From: JBHEMK01 sp046262635
Lineage (GTDB): Bacteria; Actinomycetota; Thermoleophilia; Gaiellales; Gaiellaceae
Direction of reading: 5' to 3'
Assembly (NCBI GenBank): GCA_046262635.1
Contig: JBHEMK010000067.1
Location: 1-64,000, forward strand
Length of the DNA: 64,000 bases
Both the position numbers and the translations under genes were made by a program. Under the pieces are notes generated by a model that searched no databases, was not told where the DNA came from, and saw only the letters and a list, made by a program, of their open reading frames with translations. Positions 36,200 through 45,513 of the stretch are shown piece after piece. Numbering within the stretch: position 1 is the first letter of the stretch; every line of letters begins with the position of its first letter.

Positions 36200-36663
36200 C
36201 AGGTGTCTCCTTCCAGGTGGTGTCGAAACTGCTCGGCGAGTTCAGCGCCCGAGAGGCCGTCGCGGGCCGCGACGAAGACCGTGTTCTCGCCGGCGATCGT
36301 TCCGGCGACCTCTGCCGCGCCGGCGCGGTCGATCGCCTCCGCGAGCGGACTCGCGAAGCCTGCCGGGGCCGTCAGGACGAGCAGGTTTCCGGCCGGCTCG
36401 AGCGTCAGGACCCAGCGCCGCAGCGCGGCCGCGAGCTCGCCCAGCCGGTCGAGGTCGTCGGCGCCAGGCAGTGCGTAGACGAGCCGCCCCTCGGCGTTGC
36501 GGACCTTGACGAGCCCGAGCTGCGCGATGTCGCGCGAGACCGTCGTCTGCACCGCGGGAAATCCAGCCTCGCGGAGCGCGCTGGCGACCTCGTGCTGCGT
36601 CGCGAGGTCGTGCTCGCGGACGAGCCTCAGGATCGCCCCCTGGCGCTCGAACTTCGTCCTCAT
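36199..36663 (-). CDS. argR: Arginine repressor
   Basis: ArgR, 154 aa. The winged-helix DNA-binding domain (QGAILRLVREHDLATQHEVA, VQTTVSRDIAQLGLVKVRNA) is joined to a C-terminal hexamerisation/arginine-binding domain (ASPLAEAIDRAGAAEVAGTI, AGENTVFVAARD). It probably represses this operon through the palindrome at 40591-40619. The ATG overlaps the argD stop. Confidence 0.92.
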   Translation of the reverse strand: MRTKFERQGAILRLVREHDLATQHEVASALREAGFPAVQTTVSRDIAQLGLVKVRNAEGRLVYALPGADDLDRLGELAAALRRWVLTLEPAGNLLVLTAPAGFASPLAEAIDRAGAAEVAGTIAGENTVFVAARDGLSGAELAEQFRHHLEGDT

Positions 36664-37778
36664 CGTAGGACCGCGCCCAGCGTCTCGATCGCGAGCCGGA
36701 GCTCGGGAGCCGAGATCGTCAGCGGCGGGGTCAGCCGCAGCACACGCTCGCCGGCGGTGCACACGAGCAGGCCCCGCTGGCGGCACGCGTCGACGATCTC
36801 GGCTGCCGGACACCCAACGTCGAGGGCGAGCAGCAGGCCGCGGCCTCGGACGGCGGGGAAGACGTCTCGCACCTGCGCCTCCCGGGCGCACACGTCGGCG
36901 AGCAGCTCGTCGGTGAGCGTGTCGGAGACGGCGCAGGCGGCCGCGCAGGCGACCGGGTTGCCGCCGAAGGTGCTCGCGTGGTCCCCGGGCTCGAGCCCCT
37001 GCGGGGCCTCGTCGGCGACGAGCAGGCAGCCGATCGGTAGCCCGTTCGCGAGACCCTTCGCGAGCGTCACGGCGTCCGGGCGGACGCCCAGCTGCTCGAA
37101 GGCGAAGAAGCTGCCGGTGCGCCCTGCGCCGGTCTGCACCTCGTCGAGCACGAGCAGCGCCCCGCGCTCGTCGGCGAGCCGTCGCGCGGCGGCGAGGAAG
37201 CCGGGTTCGGCCGGATGGACGCCGCCCTCGCCCTGGATCGGCTCGACGAGGATCGCAGCCGTCTGCTCGCCCACGGCTGCAGCGAGCGACGCCTCGTCGT
37301 TCAGCCGGGCAAATGCGACGCCGGGCACGAGCGGCCCGAACGAGGCCCGCTTCGCCGGCTGCCCGGTCACCGACAGCGCGCCGAGCGTCCGGCCGTGGAA
37401 CGACTGCTCGAGCGCGACGATCCCAGGGCGCCCCGTCGCCTTGCGCGCCCACTTGATCGCCGCCTCGACCGCCTCCGCGCCCGAGTTGCAGAAGAAGGCC
37501 CGTGCGCCGCCGAAGCGCTCCGAGAGCCGGCCGGCGAGTGCCTGCATCGGCTCCGTCCAGTAGAGGTTCGAGGCGTGCCAGAGCGCCCGGAGCTGCGCCT
37601 CCGCCGCCGCGAGCGGGGCGGGGTGGCCGTGCCCGAGCCCGACGACCGCGATCCCGGCGGCGAGGTCGAGATAGCGGTTGCCGCCGGCGTCCTCGACCCA
37701 GCAGCCGTCGCCGCGGACGAGTGTGACGTCCTGCCGCGCGTAGGTCGGCAGGACGGCTCGAGCCGGAAGCGCGCTCAA
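36660..37778 (-). CDS. argD: Acetylornithine aminotransferase
   Basis: 372 aa, class III PLP aminotransferase acting on N-acetylglutamate semialdehyde. Motifs: FFCNSGAEAVEAAIKWARKA, SFHGRTLGALSVTGQ, LLVLDEVQTGAGRTG and the PLP Lys in DAVTLAKGLANGLPIG, with STFGGNPVACAAA after it. The start is TTG 37778, overlapping the argB stop as TTGA; the N-terminus LSALPARAVLPTYARQDVTL fits the family. Confidence 0.92.
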   Translation of the reverse strand: MSALPARAVLPTYARQDVTLVRGDGCWVEDAGGNRYLDLAAGIAVVGLGHGHPAPLAAAEAQLRALWHASNLYWTEPMQALAGRLSERFGGARAFFCNSGAEAVEAAIKWARKATGRPGIVALEQSFHGRTLGALSVTGQPAKRASFGPLVPGVAFARLNDEASLAAAVGEQTAAILVEPIQGEGGVHPAEPGFLAAARRLADERGALLVLDEVQTGAGRTGSFFAFEQLGVRPDAVTLAKGLANGLPIGCLLVADEAPQGLEPGDHASTFGGNPVACAAACAVSDTLTDELLADVCAREAQVRDVFPAVRGRGLLLALDVGCPAAEIVDACRQRGLLVCTAGERVLRLTPPLTISAPELRLAIETLGAVLR

Positions 37779-38443
37779 GCCGTCACCGCCGTCGCACCGA
37801 TCTCCGTCCGCACGCCGAGCCGGGCCGCGGAGACGGCTGCCCGCAGCTTCGGCAGGATGCCGCCTTCGAACTCGCCGGCGGCGAGCAGATCGTTTGCCTC
37901 GCCGGCGGCGATCGTGGCGACGACCGCGCCACCGCGGAGCAGCCCGGGGACATCGGTCAGGAACCAGAGCCGGTCGGCCTCGAGCCCGACGGCGAGCGCG
38001 GCCGCCATCTCGTCCGCGTTGACGTTCAGCGGGCCGGCGGCAAGGGGAGCGATCACCGGAATCCCGCCCTCGGCAAGGACGTCGAGCACCGCCTGCGGCG
38101 CGCTCGGCAGCGGCTCCCCCACGAGCCCGAGCTCCGGCAGCCACTCGGCCGGCAGGCCGATCTCGTCCCCCATCAGCCCGGCTGCGCCTGGGCCGATCGC
38201 CTCGCACAGCGCCGCGTTGACCGCTGCGAACGACTCACGCACCGCCGCGAGCGCGGCGGAGGTCGTCACGCGCCGGCCGTCGACGAACCGCACGGGCAGA
38301 CCGCGCCGCTCCAGCTCGGCCGAGATCTGGGGGCCGGCGCCGTGGACGACGCAGACCTCGTAGCCGTTCGCGAGGTGATGGAAGACGGCCTCGGACGCGG
38401 ACTGCGCTGCCGCCCCGCCCACCTTGACCAGGATCCGGCTCAC
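37775..38443 (-). CDS. argB: Acetylglutamate kinase (short form)
   Basis: 222 aa, an amino-acid kinase family member phosphorylating N-acetylglutamate. ILVKVGGAA at the N-terminus, VVHGAGPQISAELERRGLPV (substrate glycine loop) and VNADEMAAALAVGLEADRLW are present. It is shorter than the usual 260-300 aa and lacks the N-terminal helix linked to arginine-sensitive hexamers, so arginine control may run through ArgR instead. It overlaps argJ (GTGA) and argD (TTGA). Confidence 0.88.
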   Translation of the reverse strand: MSRILVKVGGAAAQSASEAVFHHLANGYEVCVVHGAGPQISAELERRGLPVRFVDGRRVTTSAALAAVRESFAAVNAALCEAIGPGAAGLMGDEIGLPAEWLPELGLVGEPLPSAPQAVLDVLAEGGIPVIAPLAAGPLNVNADEMAAALAVGLEADRLWFLTDVPGLLRGGAVVATIAAGEANDLLAAGEFEGGILPKLRAAVSAARLGVRTEIGATAVTA

Positions 38444-39603
38444 GTGTGGTAGTCCGCATTGATCCGGACGTAGTCGTAGGAGAGGTCACTCGTCAGGTAG
38501 CTCGCGCAGCCGTCGCCGAGCCCGAGGTCGAGCTCGATCGTGCAGTTCGCGCCGGAGACGTCGGGCTCCACCTCCTGCACCACCCCGCCGGAGACGACCG
38601 TCGCTCCGGCGTAGCGAAGCGTCAGCCGGTCGGGCTCGAGCTGCGCGTAGCCGCCGTTGAACGGCGCCGATCCCGCCGCGGCGAGGACACGGCCCCAGTT
38701 GGCGTCGTGGCCGAAGAGCGCGGTCTTGACCAGTGGCGAGGTGGCGATCCTCCGCGCGATCGCCCGGGCCTCCGGCCCCGTCGCCGCGCCTTCGACCCGG
38801 ATCTCCGCCAGCACGGTCGCGCCTTCTCCGTCGGCGACGATCTGCGAGGCCAGGTCGGTGCACGCCCGCCGCAGCGCGAGCACGAACGCGGCATCCGAGG
38901 CTGGGCTCCGCTCGAGGCCGCTTGCGCCGTTCGCGAGCAGGACGACGGCGTCATTCGTCGAGCACTCGCCGTCGACCGAGATCGAGTTGAAGGACACCTC
39001 GACGGCGGGCCGGAGGAAGTCGAGCGCCTCGCCGGGTGCGAGCGGGTAATCCGTGGTCAGGACGGCGAGCATCGTGGCGAGGTGCGGATGGATCATCCCG
39101 GAGCCTTTCGCCATCCCACCGACCGTGAAGCCCGGCCCCCTCGAGACGGCCAGCTTCGTCCGCGTGTCAGTCGTGAGGATGGCTTCGGCCGCGTCCGCGC
39201 CCCCGCCCGGCGAGAGCGCCCGAACGGCCGCGGCGAGCCCGGCCAGCACCCGCTGGAGCGGCAGCGGCTCGCCGATCACGCCCGTCGAGAGGACGAGCAC
39301 CTCGGCCGGCGCCAGCATCAGCAGACCGGCTGCCCCGGCGGCGGTGGTGCGCGCGTCACGCTCCCCGCGCGCGCCGGTGGCCGCGTTCGCGACCCCTGAA
39401 TTGATCACGACGGCCTGCGGCTCGGCCAGCCCGAGATGCTCCCGGGAGACGGTCACCGGCGCCGCCTGCAGCCGGTTGACGGTGAACATGGCGGCGCCCG
39501 TTGCCCGGACGCAGGAGCGGACGACGGCCAGGTCGGCCCGTGCGCGCCGGATGCCGCAGTGCACGCCGCTCGCGACGAAGCCTTGCGGGGCCGTGACGCT
39601 CAG
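38440..39603 (-). CDS. argJ: Glutamate N-acetyltransferase/amino-acid acetyltransferase (ornithine acetyltransferase)
   Basis: 387 aa; recycles the acetyl group from acetylornithine to glutamate. The autoprocessing site is visible in HPHLATMLAVLTTDYPLAP, where Thr becomes the nucleophile of the beta chain; KGSGMI precedes it. The family N-terminus SVTAPQGFVASGVHCGIR starts at a CTG (39603) overlapping the argC TGA as CTGA. The first GTG (39564) would delete the conserved GF-x-A-x-G start, so CTG initiation is inferred. Confidence 0.92.
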   Translation of the reverse strand: MSVTAPQGFVASGVHCGIRRARADLAVVRSCVRATGAAMFTVNRLQAAPVTVSREHLGLAEPQAVVINSGVANAATGARGERDARTTAAGAAGLLMLAPAEVLVLSTGVIGEPLPLQRVLAGLAAAVRALSPGGGADAAEAILTTDTRTKLAVSRGPGFTVGGMAKGSGMIHPHLATMLAVLTTDYPLAPGEALDFLRPAVEVSFNSISVDGECSTNDAVVLLANGASGLERSPASDAAFVLALRRACTDLASQIVADGEGATVLAEIRVEGAATGPEARAIARRIATSPLVKTALFGHDANWGRVLAAAGSAPFNGGYAQLEPDRLTLRYAGATVVSGGVVQEVEPDVSGANCTIELDLGLGDGCASYLTSDLSYDYVRINADYHT

Positions 39604-40583
39604 ACCGGCACCCCCGCGAGCCGGAGCCCGAGCGTCGGCTCCAGGCCGAGTGCGAGGTTGGCGTTCTGCACCGCCTGGCCTGCAGCGCCCTTCCCGAGGT
39701 TGTCGAGCGCGCAGACGACGATCGCGTGACCGGTGGCCCGGTCCTCGAAGAGCGCCACCTCGGCGGCATCGGTCTGCTGGACTCGGCCCAGCTCCGGCGT
39801 CACTCCCTGGGGCAGCAGCCGGACGACGGCGCTGCCCGCGTAGGCCTCCTCGAGCCGCCCGCGGAGGCCGTCCTCGGTCGGCCGGGCGTAGCAGGTCGCG
39901 ACGAGGCCCCGGCGCACGGGGAGGAGGTGGGGGACGAGGCAGACGGGAAAGCCAAGCGCCCCGCGGATCTCCGGCGCGTGCTGGTGCGTACCGACCCGGT
40001 AGGGTGCGAGGTTTTCCAGCACGAACCCCGCGTGCGAGCTGGCCTTCGGCTCGCGGCCGGCGCCCGAGACGCCCGACTTGGCGTCGACCACGACGCTGCG
40101 GGGATCGAGGAACCCGGCGACGGGCGCGAGCGCGAGCAGCGCGGCGGTCGCGTAGCAGCCGGGGTTCGCGATCAGTCGCCCTGCAGGCGGGAAGAGCTCG
40201 GGCAGGCCGTAGCTCCAGGCAGCGAGTGAATCCGGACGGGGGTGCTCGAAGCCATACCAGGTCGGGTAGAGGGCGCGGTCGGCCAGCCGGTGTGCGCCGG
40301 AGAGGTCGACGAGGATCGAATCGTGCGGCGGGTCGAGGGAGGCGGCGCGCTCGTGCGGGAGGCAGGCAAAGACGACGTCGGCCCCCGCCGCGAGGGCGAT
40401 CGTGTTCGGGACGAAGGGCGGCAGCTGCCCGTCCAGGCGCAGGTCGAGCGCCGCGGCGGGCTCACCGGCGAGCGAGTCGGAGCCGAGCGCAAGGAGCTCG
40501 AGCTCTGGGTGGGCGAGCACACGGTCCAGCACCTCCTGGCCCGCGTACCCGGACGCGCCGACGATGGAGACGCTGACTGCCAT
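39600..40583 (-). CDS. argC: N-acetyl-gamma-glutamyl-phosphate reductase
   Basis: 327 aa. The Rossmann motif IVGASGYAGQEVLDRVL, VVFACLPHERAA and the active-site Cys in LIANPGCYATAALLALAP are present, plus VVDAKSGVSGAGREPK. First gene of the arg operon. ATG 40583 (or 40589) lies about 6 nt after a CATAAT box, implying a leaderless transcript under the ArgR-like operator. Confidence 0.94.
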   Translation of the reverse strand: MAVSVSIVGASGYAGQEVLDRVLAHPELELLALGSDSLAGEPAAALDLRLDGQLPPFVPNTIALAAGADVVFACLPHERAASLDPPHDSILVDLSGAHRLADRALYPTWYGFEHPRPDSLAAWSYGLPELFPPAGRLIANPGCYATAALLALAPVAGFLDPRSVVVDAKSGVSGAGREPKASSHAGFVLENLAPYRVGTHQHAPEIRGALGFPVCLVPHLLPVRRGLVATCYARPTEDGLRGRLEEAYAGSAVVRLLPQGVTPELGRVQQTDAAEVALFEDRATGHAIVVCALDNLGKGAAGQAVQNANLALGLEPTLGLRLAGVPV

Positions 40584-40590
40584 CGTCATA

Positions 40591-40619
40591 TTATGCACAC
40601 ACACGCTTATCATGCGTAA
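40591..40619 (-). promoter_or_regulatory. argC promoter with ArgR-like palindrome
   Basis: TTATGCA (40591-40597) and TGCGTAA (40613-40619) form an imperfect inverted repeat in an AT-rich island unusual for this genome. On the minus strand TTACGC, an 18-bp spacer and CATAAT give a promoter that overlaps the repeat and ends at the argC ATG. Operator function for the ArgR at 36199 is inferred from position; the match to the known ARG box is only loose. Confidence 0.55.
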
Positions 40620-40969
40620 CGCGCCAAAACCTGCGGCTGTCGGCCACCTCGGTATAGCCCGTTCAGCGGGGCGCTTCGTGTCCGGGCTTGACGACGAAGC
40701 GGTCCCCCGGCCGCGGACCTGTTCGGAGGGCGGGCCGGCACCGACGCGCCCGGCCCCGGGACGGGCTGCGCGCACTCGCAGAAGATCTTGTTGCACGACT
40801 CGGGCGCGGATTCGAGCTCTCGGAGCACCTCGCGGATCCGGTGGTAGCACCTCGCGGAAGCGCGAGCGCCGCTCGTGCCTCGTGCGGACGCTGAACCTCC
40901 CACTCGGGGACCGTCCAGCAGGCTGAGACCGGTCTGTCTGATCGCGCCGGGTCGCGCGAGACTCCGTGC
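40620..40969. other. Non-coding or decayed stretch between argC and the TetR relic
   Basis: About 350 bp. No intact gene. A minus-strand frame reads YHRIREVLRELESAPESCNK then IFCECAQPV, which has the flavour of a Cys-containing C-terminal fragment but matches nothing I can name. It may be another relic. Confidence 0.35.
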
Positions 40970-41560
40970 GTGACAGAGACTGCGGTCCCGGTTGAGCTCG
41001 GCGAATCGGCTGCCCGCCAGGGCATTCTTGCGAGCGCCTACGAGCTCTTCTCGCGCCGTGGCATCCGGGGCGTCGGCGTCGGCGAGGTGGTCGAGCGTGC
41101 GGTCCGTCGCCAAGGCGACGCTCTACCGACACTTCCGCACGAAAGACGATCTCGTCCTCGCCTTCCTTGAACAGCGCGAGCAGCTCTGGACCCTGGAGTT
41201 CGTCGAGGCGGAAGCCGGGCGGCGCGGGTCCGTCCGGAGGAGCAGCTGCTCGCGATCTTCGACGTCTTCGACGAGGGTTGCGCCGGAGCGACTCCGAGGC
41301 GTGCTCCTTCATCAACGTCCTGCTCGAACTGGGCGCCGAACATCCCGCCGGCCTGGCGTGCATCGCCCACCTCGAGAACATCCGCTCGGTCGTGCGCCGC
41401 CTCGCAGAGGAGGCGGGGCTCCGGGACGGCGAGTCGTTCGCCCGCTCCTGGCACATCCTGATGAAGGGCTCGATCGTCGCGGCCGCGGACGGCGACCGCG
41501 ACGCGGCGCGCGAAGTCGATGGGCCACGCCCTGGATCGAGCACCATCGCTAGCTCGAGCG
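40970..41560 (+). pseudogene. Frameshifted TetR-family regulator
   Basis: Three frames reconstruct a TetR protein: SARQGILASAYELFSRRGIR then GVGVGEVVERA (40990-41100), SVAKATLYRHFRTKDDLVLA (41105-41165, recognition helix) with FLEQREQLW, and SFINVLLELGAEHPAGLACI to HILMKGSIVAAADGDRDAA (41300-41510). The breaks are near 41100, 41220 and 41275. One- or two-base indels account for each, so the gene was lost recently or the assembly has clustered errors. Its former target is unknown. Confidence 0.65.
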
Positions 41561-41664
41561 AAGCGGCCGAACCACCCCGGGTCTCTCGCTCGCGCCGGGC
41601 GAGCAGCTCCGCGTGCATCGTGCGATCGGGCCGGTCCCGAGGACGCCGGTCCGGATCGGGTCGT

Positions 41665-43485
41665 TCACCAGCCGACGCGCTGGCGCCGTTTGCCCGCCTC
41701 GAGCTCCGTGCGCGCGGCGCGCACCTCGGGCCGGTCGCTCACCTCGGGCACCCCGACCTCCCAGAAGGCGCCTCCCGGCGTCCAGACCTGCTCCGCGGTC
41801 TCGATCGCGATCACCGTCGTCCGGTCGGCCGCCCGCGCGCGTTCGAGGGCCTCTCCGAGCTCCTCGATCCCGCCGACCGCCTCTGCGCGACAGCCGAGCG
41901 ATGTGGCGTGTGCGACCCAGTCCACACGCGGGGCGCCGCCGAGCATGTTGTTGTAGGAGGCGCCGCCCTGCGCGAGCTGGAGCCGCTCGATCACGGCATA
42001 GCCACCGTTGTCGCAGAGGACGACGACGATCTTGTGGCCCGAGAGCACGGAGCTGTACAGCTCTGAGTTCAGCATCAGGTACGAGCCGTCGCCGACGAAG
42101 CAGATCACCTCGCCCGCGCTGCGGGCCATGCGCGCGCCCCACGAACCGGCGAGCTCGTAGCCCATGCACGAATAGCCGTACTCGCAGTCGAAGGTGGCGA
42201 TCCCGAGCGAGCGCCAGTTGACGTTCAGCTCGCCGGGAAGGCCGCCGGCCGCAGCGACCACATAGTCGTCCGGCCCCGCGAGCGCGTTGACGGCACCGAT
42301 CACCTGCGCATAGGTGGCCGGATCTTCGCCGCCCGGCGCCGTCGTCCGCTCGACGAAGGAACGGAACACGTGGGCCTCCTCCCGCCACGCCTGGTTCTCG
42401 GCCCGCCAGCCGCCGAGCGCCTCGCCCAGCTCGAGCAGCCCCTCGCGTGCGTCCGCCACGAGCGAAAGGGCGCGGTGTTTGGCCGCGTCGAAACGGGCTG
42501 CATTCAGCCCGATCAGTCGCAGGTCCTCGTCGCCGAAGACGGTCCAGGATCCGGTGGTGAAGTCCTGCAGGCGTGTGCCCACGGCGAGGACGACGTCGGC
42601 TGCCGCCGCGAGGCGGTTCGCTTGGTCGGCCCCGGTGACGCCGATCGGGCCGACGTAGCAGGGGTGGTCGAACCGGAGGCACGACTTGCCCGCGACGGTC
42701 TCGACCACCGGCAGCCCGTGCGCCTCCGCGAAGCGCGCCAGCTCCTCCTCGGCGAGCGAGTAGTGGACGCCGCCGCCGGCGACGACGAGCGGGCGGCGGG
42801 CCGAGCGCAGCGCGGACGCCGCCTCCCGGAGCGCAAGCCGGTCGGGCCGCCCGCGGCGGAGCACGTGCACGCGCGGCTCGAACAACCGCTCGGGGAAGTC
42901 CCACGCCTGCGCCTGCACGTCCTGCGGCAGGCCGATGAACGCCGGGCCGCAGTCGGCCGGGTCGAGCATCGTCTGCACCGCGAGCGGGAGCGCCTGTGCC
43001 ACCTGCTCGGGCCGGACGATCCGGTCCCAGAAGCGGCTGACCGGGCGGAAGGCGTCGTTCACCGTGGTCGCTGGCGCGTCGAAGTGCTCGACCTGCTGCA
43101 GCACCGGGTCGGGGATGCGGCTCGCGAAGACGTCGCCACAGAGGAGCAGGACGGGCAACCGGTTCGCGTGCGCGACGCCGGCGGCCGTCACGAGGTTGGT
43201 TGCACCCGGGCCGATCGACGTGGTCACGGCCATGATCTGGCGGCGGCGCATCGCCTTTGCGAAGGCGACCGCCGCGTGGCCCATGCCCTGCTCGCTCTGG
43301 CCACGGAAGACGGGCAGTTGCCCGCGTGCCTGCTCGAGCGCCTGCCCGAGGCCGACGACGTTCCCGTGGCCAAAGATCGCGAAGACGCCGGGGAAGAGCG
43401 GCGCCTCCTCGCCGGCGACCACCGTCCGCTGCGCAACGAGGTAGCGGACGATCGCCTGCGCGGTCGTGAGCCTGACGGTCTGCAT
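41665..43485 (-). CDS. iolD: 3D-(3,5/4)-trihydroxycyclohexane-1,2-dione hydrolase
   Basis: 606 aa, ThDP-dependent ring-opening enzyme of myo-inositol catabolism. The N-terminal ThDP domain has FPGVFAIFGHGNVVGLGQAL and GQSEQGMGHAAVAFAKAMRR; the pyrophosphate motif is GDGSYLMLNSELYSS to VVLCDNGG near residue 480. Last gene of the inositol operon, 4 bp after iolG. The order SBP-permease-ATPase-iolC-iolB-iolG-iolD supports the assignment. Confidence 0.9.
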   Translation of the reverse strand: MQTVRLTTAQAIVRYLVAQRTVVAGEEAPLFPGVFAIFGHGNVVGLGQALEQARGQLPVFRGQSEQGMGHAAVAFAKAMRRRQIMAVTTSIGPGATNLVTAAGVAHANRLPVLLLCGDVFASRIPDPVLQQVEHFDAPATTVNDAFRPVSRFWDRIVRPEQVAQALPLAVQTMLDPADCGPAFIGLPQDVQAQAWDFPERLFEPRVHVLRRGRPDRLALREAASALRSARRPLVVAGGGVHYSLAEEELARFAEAHGLPVVETVAGKSCLRFDHPCYVGPIGVTGADQANRLAAAADVVLAVGTRLQDFTTGSWTVFGDEDLRLIGLNAARFDAAKHRALSLVADAREGLLELGEALGGWRAENQAWREEAHVFRSFVERTTAPGGEDPATYAQVIGAVNALAGPDDYVVAAAGGLPGELNVNWRSLGIATFDCEYGYSCMGYELAGSWGARMARSAGEVICFVGDGSYLMLNSELYSSVLSGHKIVVVLCDNGGYAVIERLQLAQGGASYNNMLGGAPRVDWVAHATSLGCRAEAVGGIEELGEALERARAADRTTVIAIETAEQVWTPGGAFWEVGVPEVSDRPEVRAARTELEAGKRRQRVGW

Positions 43486-43489
43486 CGCT

Positions 43490-44662
43490 TCACTCCTCCC
43501 CGAGCGGGACGACGTGCTCCCAATGGCCGGACTCCCACGAACGAACGAGGGCATCCTGCACGCCCACGTAGGCGAGCGCCGCGTCGAGGCCGGGCTCGTG
43601 CGGCTCGCCGCGCGCGATCGCCTGCAGGAACTCGAAGTCCTCGATCGCGACGAGATCCTCGAAGCCGATCGTGTTCGCACTGCCCGGGACGAAGTTGCCG
43701 TGGGAGGGGAAGCGCTCGCCGCCGAAGACGGTGACGTAGCCGGTGTGCGGCTCGCCACCCGTGAGGTACAGCTGCAGCTCGTTCAGCCGCTCGAGGTTCC
43801 ACGAGAGCGCCCCCTCGGTGCCGTAGACGTCGAACGCCATCTGGCTCTCCGGTCCGACGAGCGTGCGCGCCGACTCGAACGTCCCGCGCGCGCCCGACTC
43901 GAAAACGGCGAGCGCGCCGGCGTAGTCCTCGTTCGTCACCCGACCGGTCGGGTCCCCGGGCGAGCCGCGGCTGTAGTGCGTGCCCTCGCCGGCCGGAAGC
44001 GGCCGCTCGCGGATGAAGGTCTCAGCCGTCCCGACGACGCGCGCGATCGGCCCGAGCAGCATGTGCGCGAGATCGATCGCGTGGCTCAGGAGGTCGGTCG
44101 AGACGCCGTGGCCGCCCTGCTCGAGCCGGAACCGCCACGAGAGGACGCCGAGGGGGTCGGAGCCGTACATCGAGAAGAAGCGGCCGCGGTAGTTCGTGAT
44201 CGTGCCCAGCCGCCCGGCGACGATCAGCGAGCGGGCGTAGCGGACGAGCGGCGCGAAGCGGTAGTTGTAGCCGACGCCGGAGATCACGCCAGCGCGCCGC
44301 ACCGCGCGCTCAGCCCGCACGGTCTGGGCGGGCGTCCCGCCGACCGGCTTCTCGCAGAAGACGTGCTTCCCCCTCGCGGCCGCCGCCTCGACGATCGCGA
44401 GGTGGAGCATGTTCGGGGCGGTCACGACGACCGCCTCCACGTCCGGGTGGTCGACGACGCGCTGCCAGTCCGGCGTCGACTCACGGAAGCCGAAGGACTC
44501 CACCGCGTCCCGGGCGCGGGCGGCGACCGTGTCGCTGCAGACCACGAGCTCGGGGTCTGCTGCGCGATCGGGGAAGAGCATCGGGATCCGCCGGTAGGAG
44601 CGGCTGTGTGCCTGGCCCATCCAGCCGAAGCCGACAACGCCGATGCCGATCCGCTCCCTCAC
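43490..44662 (-). CDS. iolG: Gfo/Idh/MocA oxidoreductase, probable inositol 2-dehydrogenase
   Basis: 390 aa. The NAD-binding motif GIGVVGFGWMGQAHSRSYRR opens the protein; the catalytic Lys lies in the EKPVGGTPAQTV motif near residue 106; the C-terminal domain has YNYRFAPLVRYARSLI and GGHGVSTDLLSHAIDLAHML. It most likely oxidises myo-inositol or scyllo-inositol to the inosose; specificity within this large family is inferred from the iol operon. It overlaps iolB. Confidence 0.82.
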   Translation of the reverse strand: MRERIGIGVVGFGWMGQAHSRSYRRIPMLFPDRAADPELVVCSDTVAARARDAVESFGFRESTPDWQRVVDHPDVEAVVVTAPNMLHLAIVEAAAARGKHVFCEKPVGGTPAQTVRAERAVRRAGVISGVGYNYRFAPLVRYARSLIVAGRLGTITNYRGRFFSMYGSDPLGVLSWRFRLEQGGHGVSTDLLSHAIDLAHMLLGPIARVVGTAETFIRERPLPAGEGTHYSRGSPGDPTGRVTNEDYAGALAVFESGARGTFESARTLVGPESQMAFDVYGTEGALSWNLERLNELQLYLTGGEPHTGYVTVFGGERFPSHGNFVPGSANTIGFEDLVAIEDFEFLQAIARGEPHEPGLDAALAYVGVQDALVRSWESGHWEHVVPLGEE

Positions 44663-45513
44663 GCTGAGGTCATCGGGCAGCGGGGGTCGACCGGCCAGTC
44701 GCGCCAGGCCTCGCGGATCCAGGCGTGGTCAGGGTCGTCGGCGAAGGCCAACGCTCGCTCGCCCGGCCCGGCGAGGACGTTCAGGTAGTAGAGCGGATAC
44801 CCAGGGGCGGCGACGCTGGGGCCGTGGTAGCCGCGCGGGATCAGAAAGGCGTCGCCGTCGCGCACCTCGACGGTGGCGTCGACCAACCCGTCGGCGGTGT
44901 ACGTGCGGTGGAGGCCAAAGCCGTCGGCGCTGAACGCGGTCGAGCCGGCACGGCCGACGCGGAAGTAGTAGATCTCCTCGAGCTCGACCGGTGAGCCCTC
45001 CGTGTCGTCGTGCTTGTGAGGCGGGTACGAGGACCAGTTGCCGGCCGGGGTCAGCAGCTCGACGCAGATCAGCCGTTCGGCTCCCGGAAAGGCCTCCGGG
45101 GTCATGAAGTTGTTCACCTGCCGCGTCGCCGGGCCCGCGCCACGGATCTCGATCGGGACCGCCGTGGCGGGGACGTGGGCGGGCTCGAGCCTGCGCGACG
45201 CGCGCGCGGAGGCGACCGCGAGCTCGCACCCGCCCGCGCTCGAGAGCCGCAACTGGGCGCCGACCGGCACGTACGCCCAGTCGCTGACGCGCGCGAAGAC
45301 GCTCTCTCGGCCCGAGAGCTCGAAGCGGGTGCCGGCGACCTCGACGGCGGCGGAGCCCGCGAGCGGCAGCACGGCGAGCTCCACGCCCGCCGTCACAAGC
45401 TCGCGCGAGCCGCCTGGATCGAGGCGCACGACGCGCAGGCCCGTGTACGACCAGCCCGCCCGCTCCGGTGTGATCTCGAGCGGGTTCTCACGGACGAGCA
45501 GCGTGTCAGGCAC
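44659..45513 (-). CDS. iolB: 5-deoxy-glucuronate isomerase
   Basis: IolB, 284 aa, a bicupin converting 5-deoxy-glucuronate to 2-deoxy-5-keto-gluconate. Characteristic motifs: WSYTGLRVVRLDPGGS, RQVNNFMTPEAFPGAERLIC, WSSYPPHKHDDTE (metal His), ELEEIYYFR and PRGYHGPSVAAPGYPLYYLN. GTG 45513 overlaps the iolC end; the longer open frame upstream is a shadow of iolC. Confidence 0.92.
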   Translation of the reverse strand: MPDTLLVRENPLEITPERAGWSYTGLRVVRLDPGGSRELVTAGVELAVLPLAGSAAVEVAGTRFELSGRESVFARVSDWAYVPVGAQLRLSSAGGCELAVASARASRRLEPAHVPATAVPIEIRGAGPATRQVNNFMTPEAFPGAERLICVELLTPAGNWSSYPPHKHDDTEGSPVELEEIYYFRVGRAGSTAFSADGFGLHRTYTADGLVDATVEVRDGDAFLIPRGYHGPSVAAPGYPLYYLNVLAGPGERALAFADDPDHAWIREAWRDWPVDPRCPMTSA

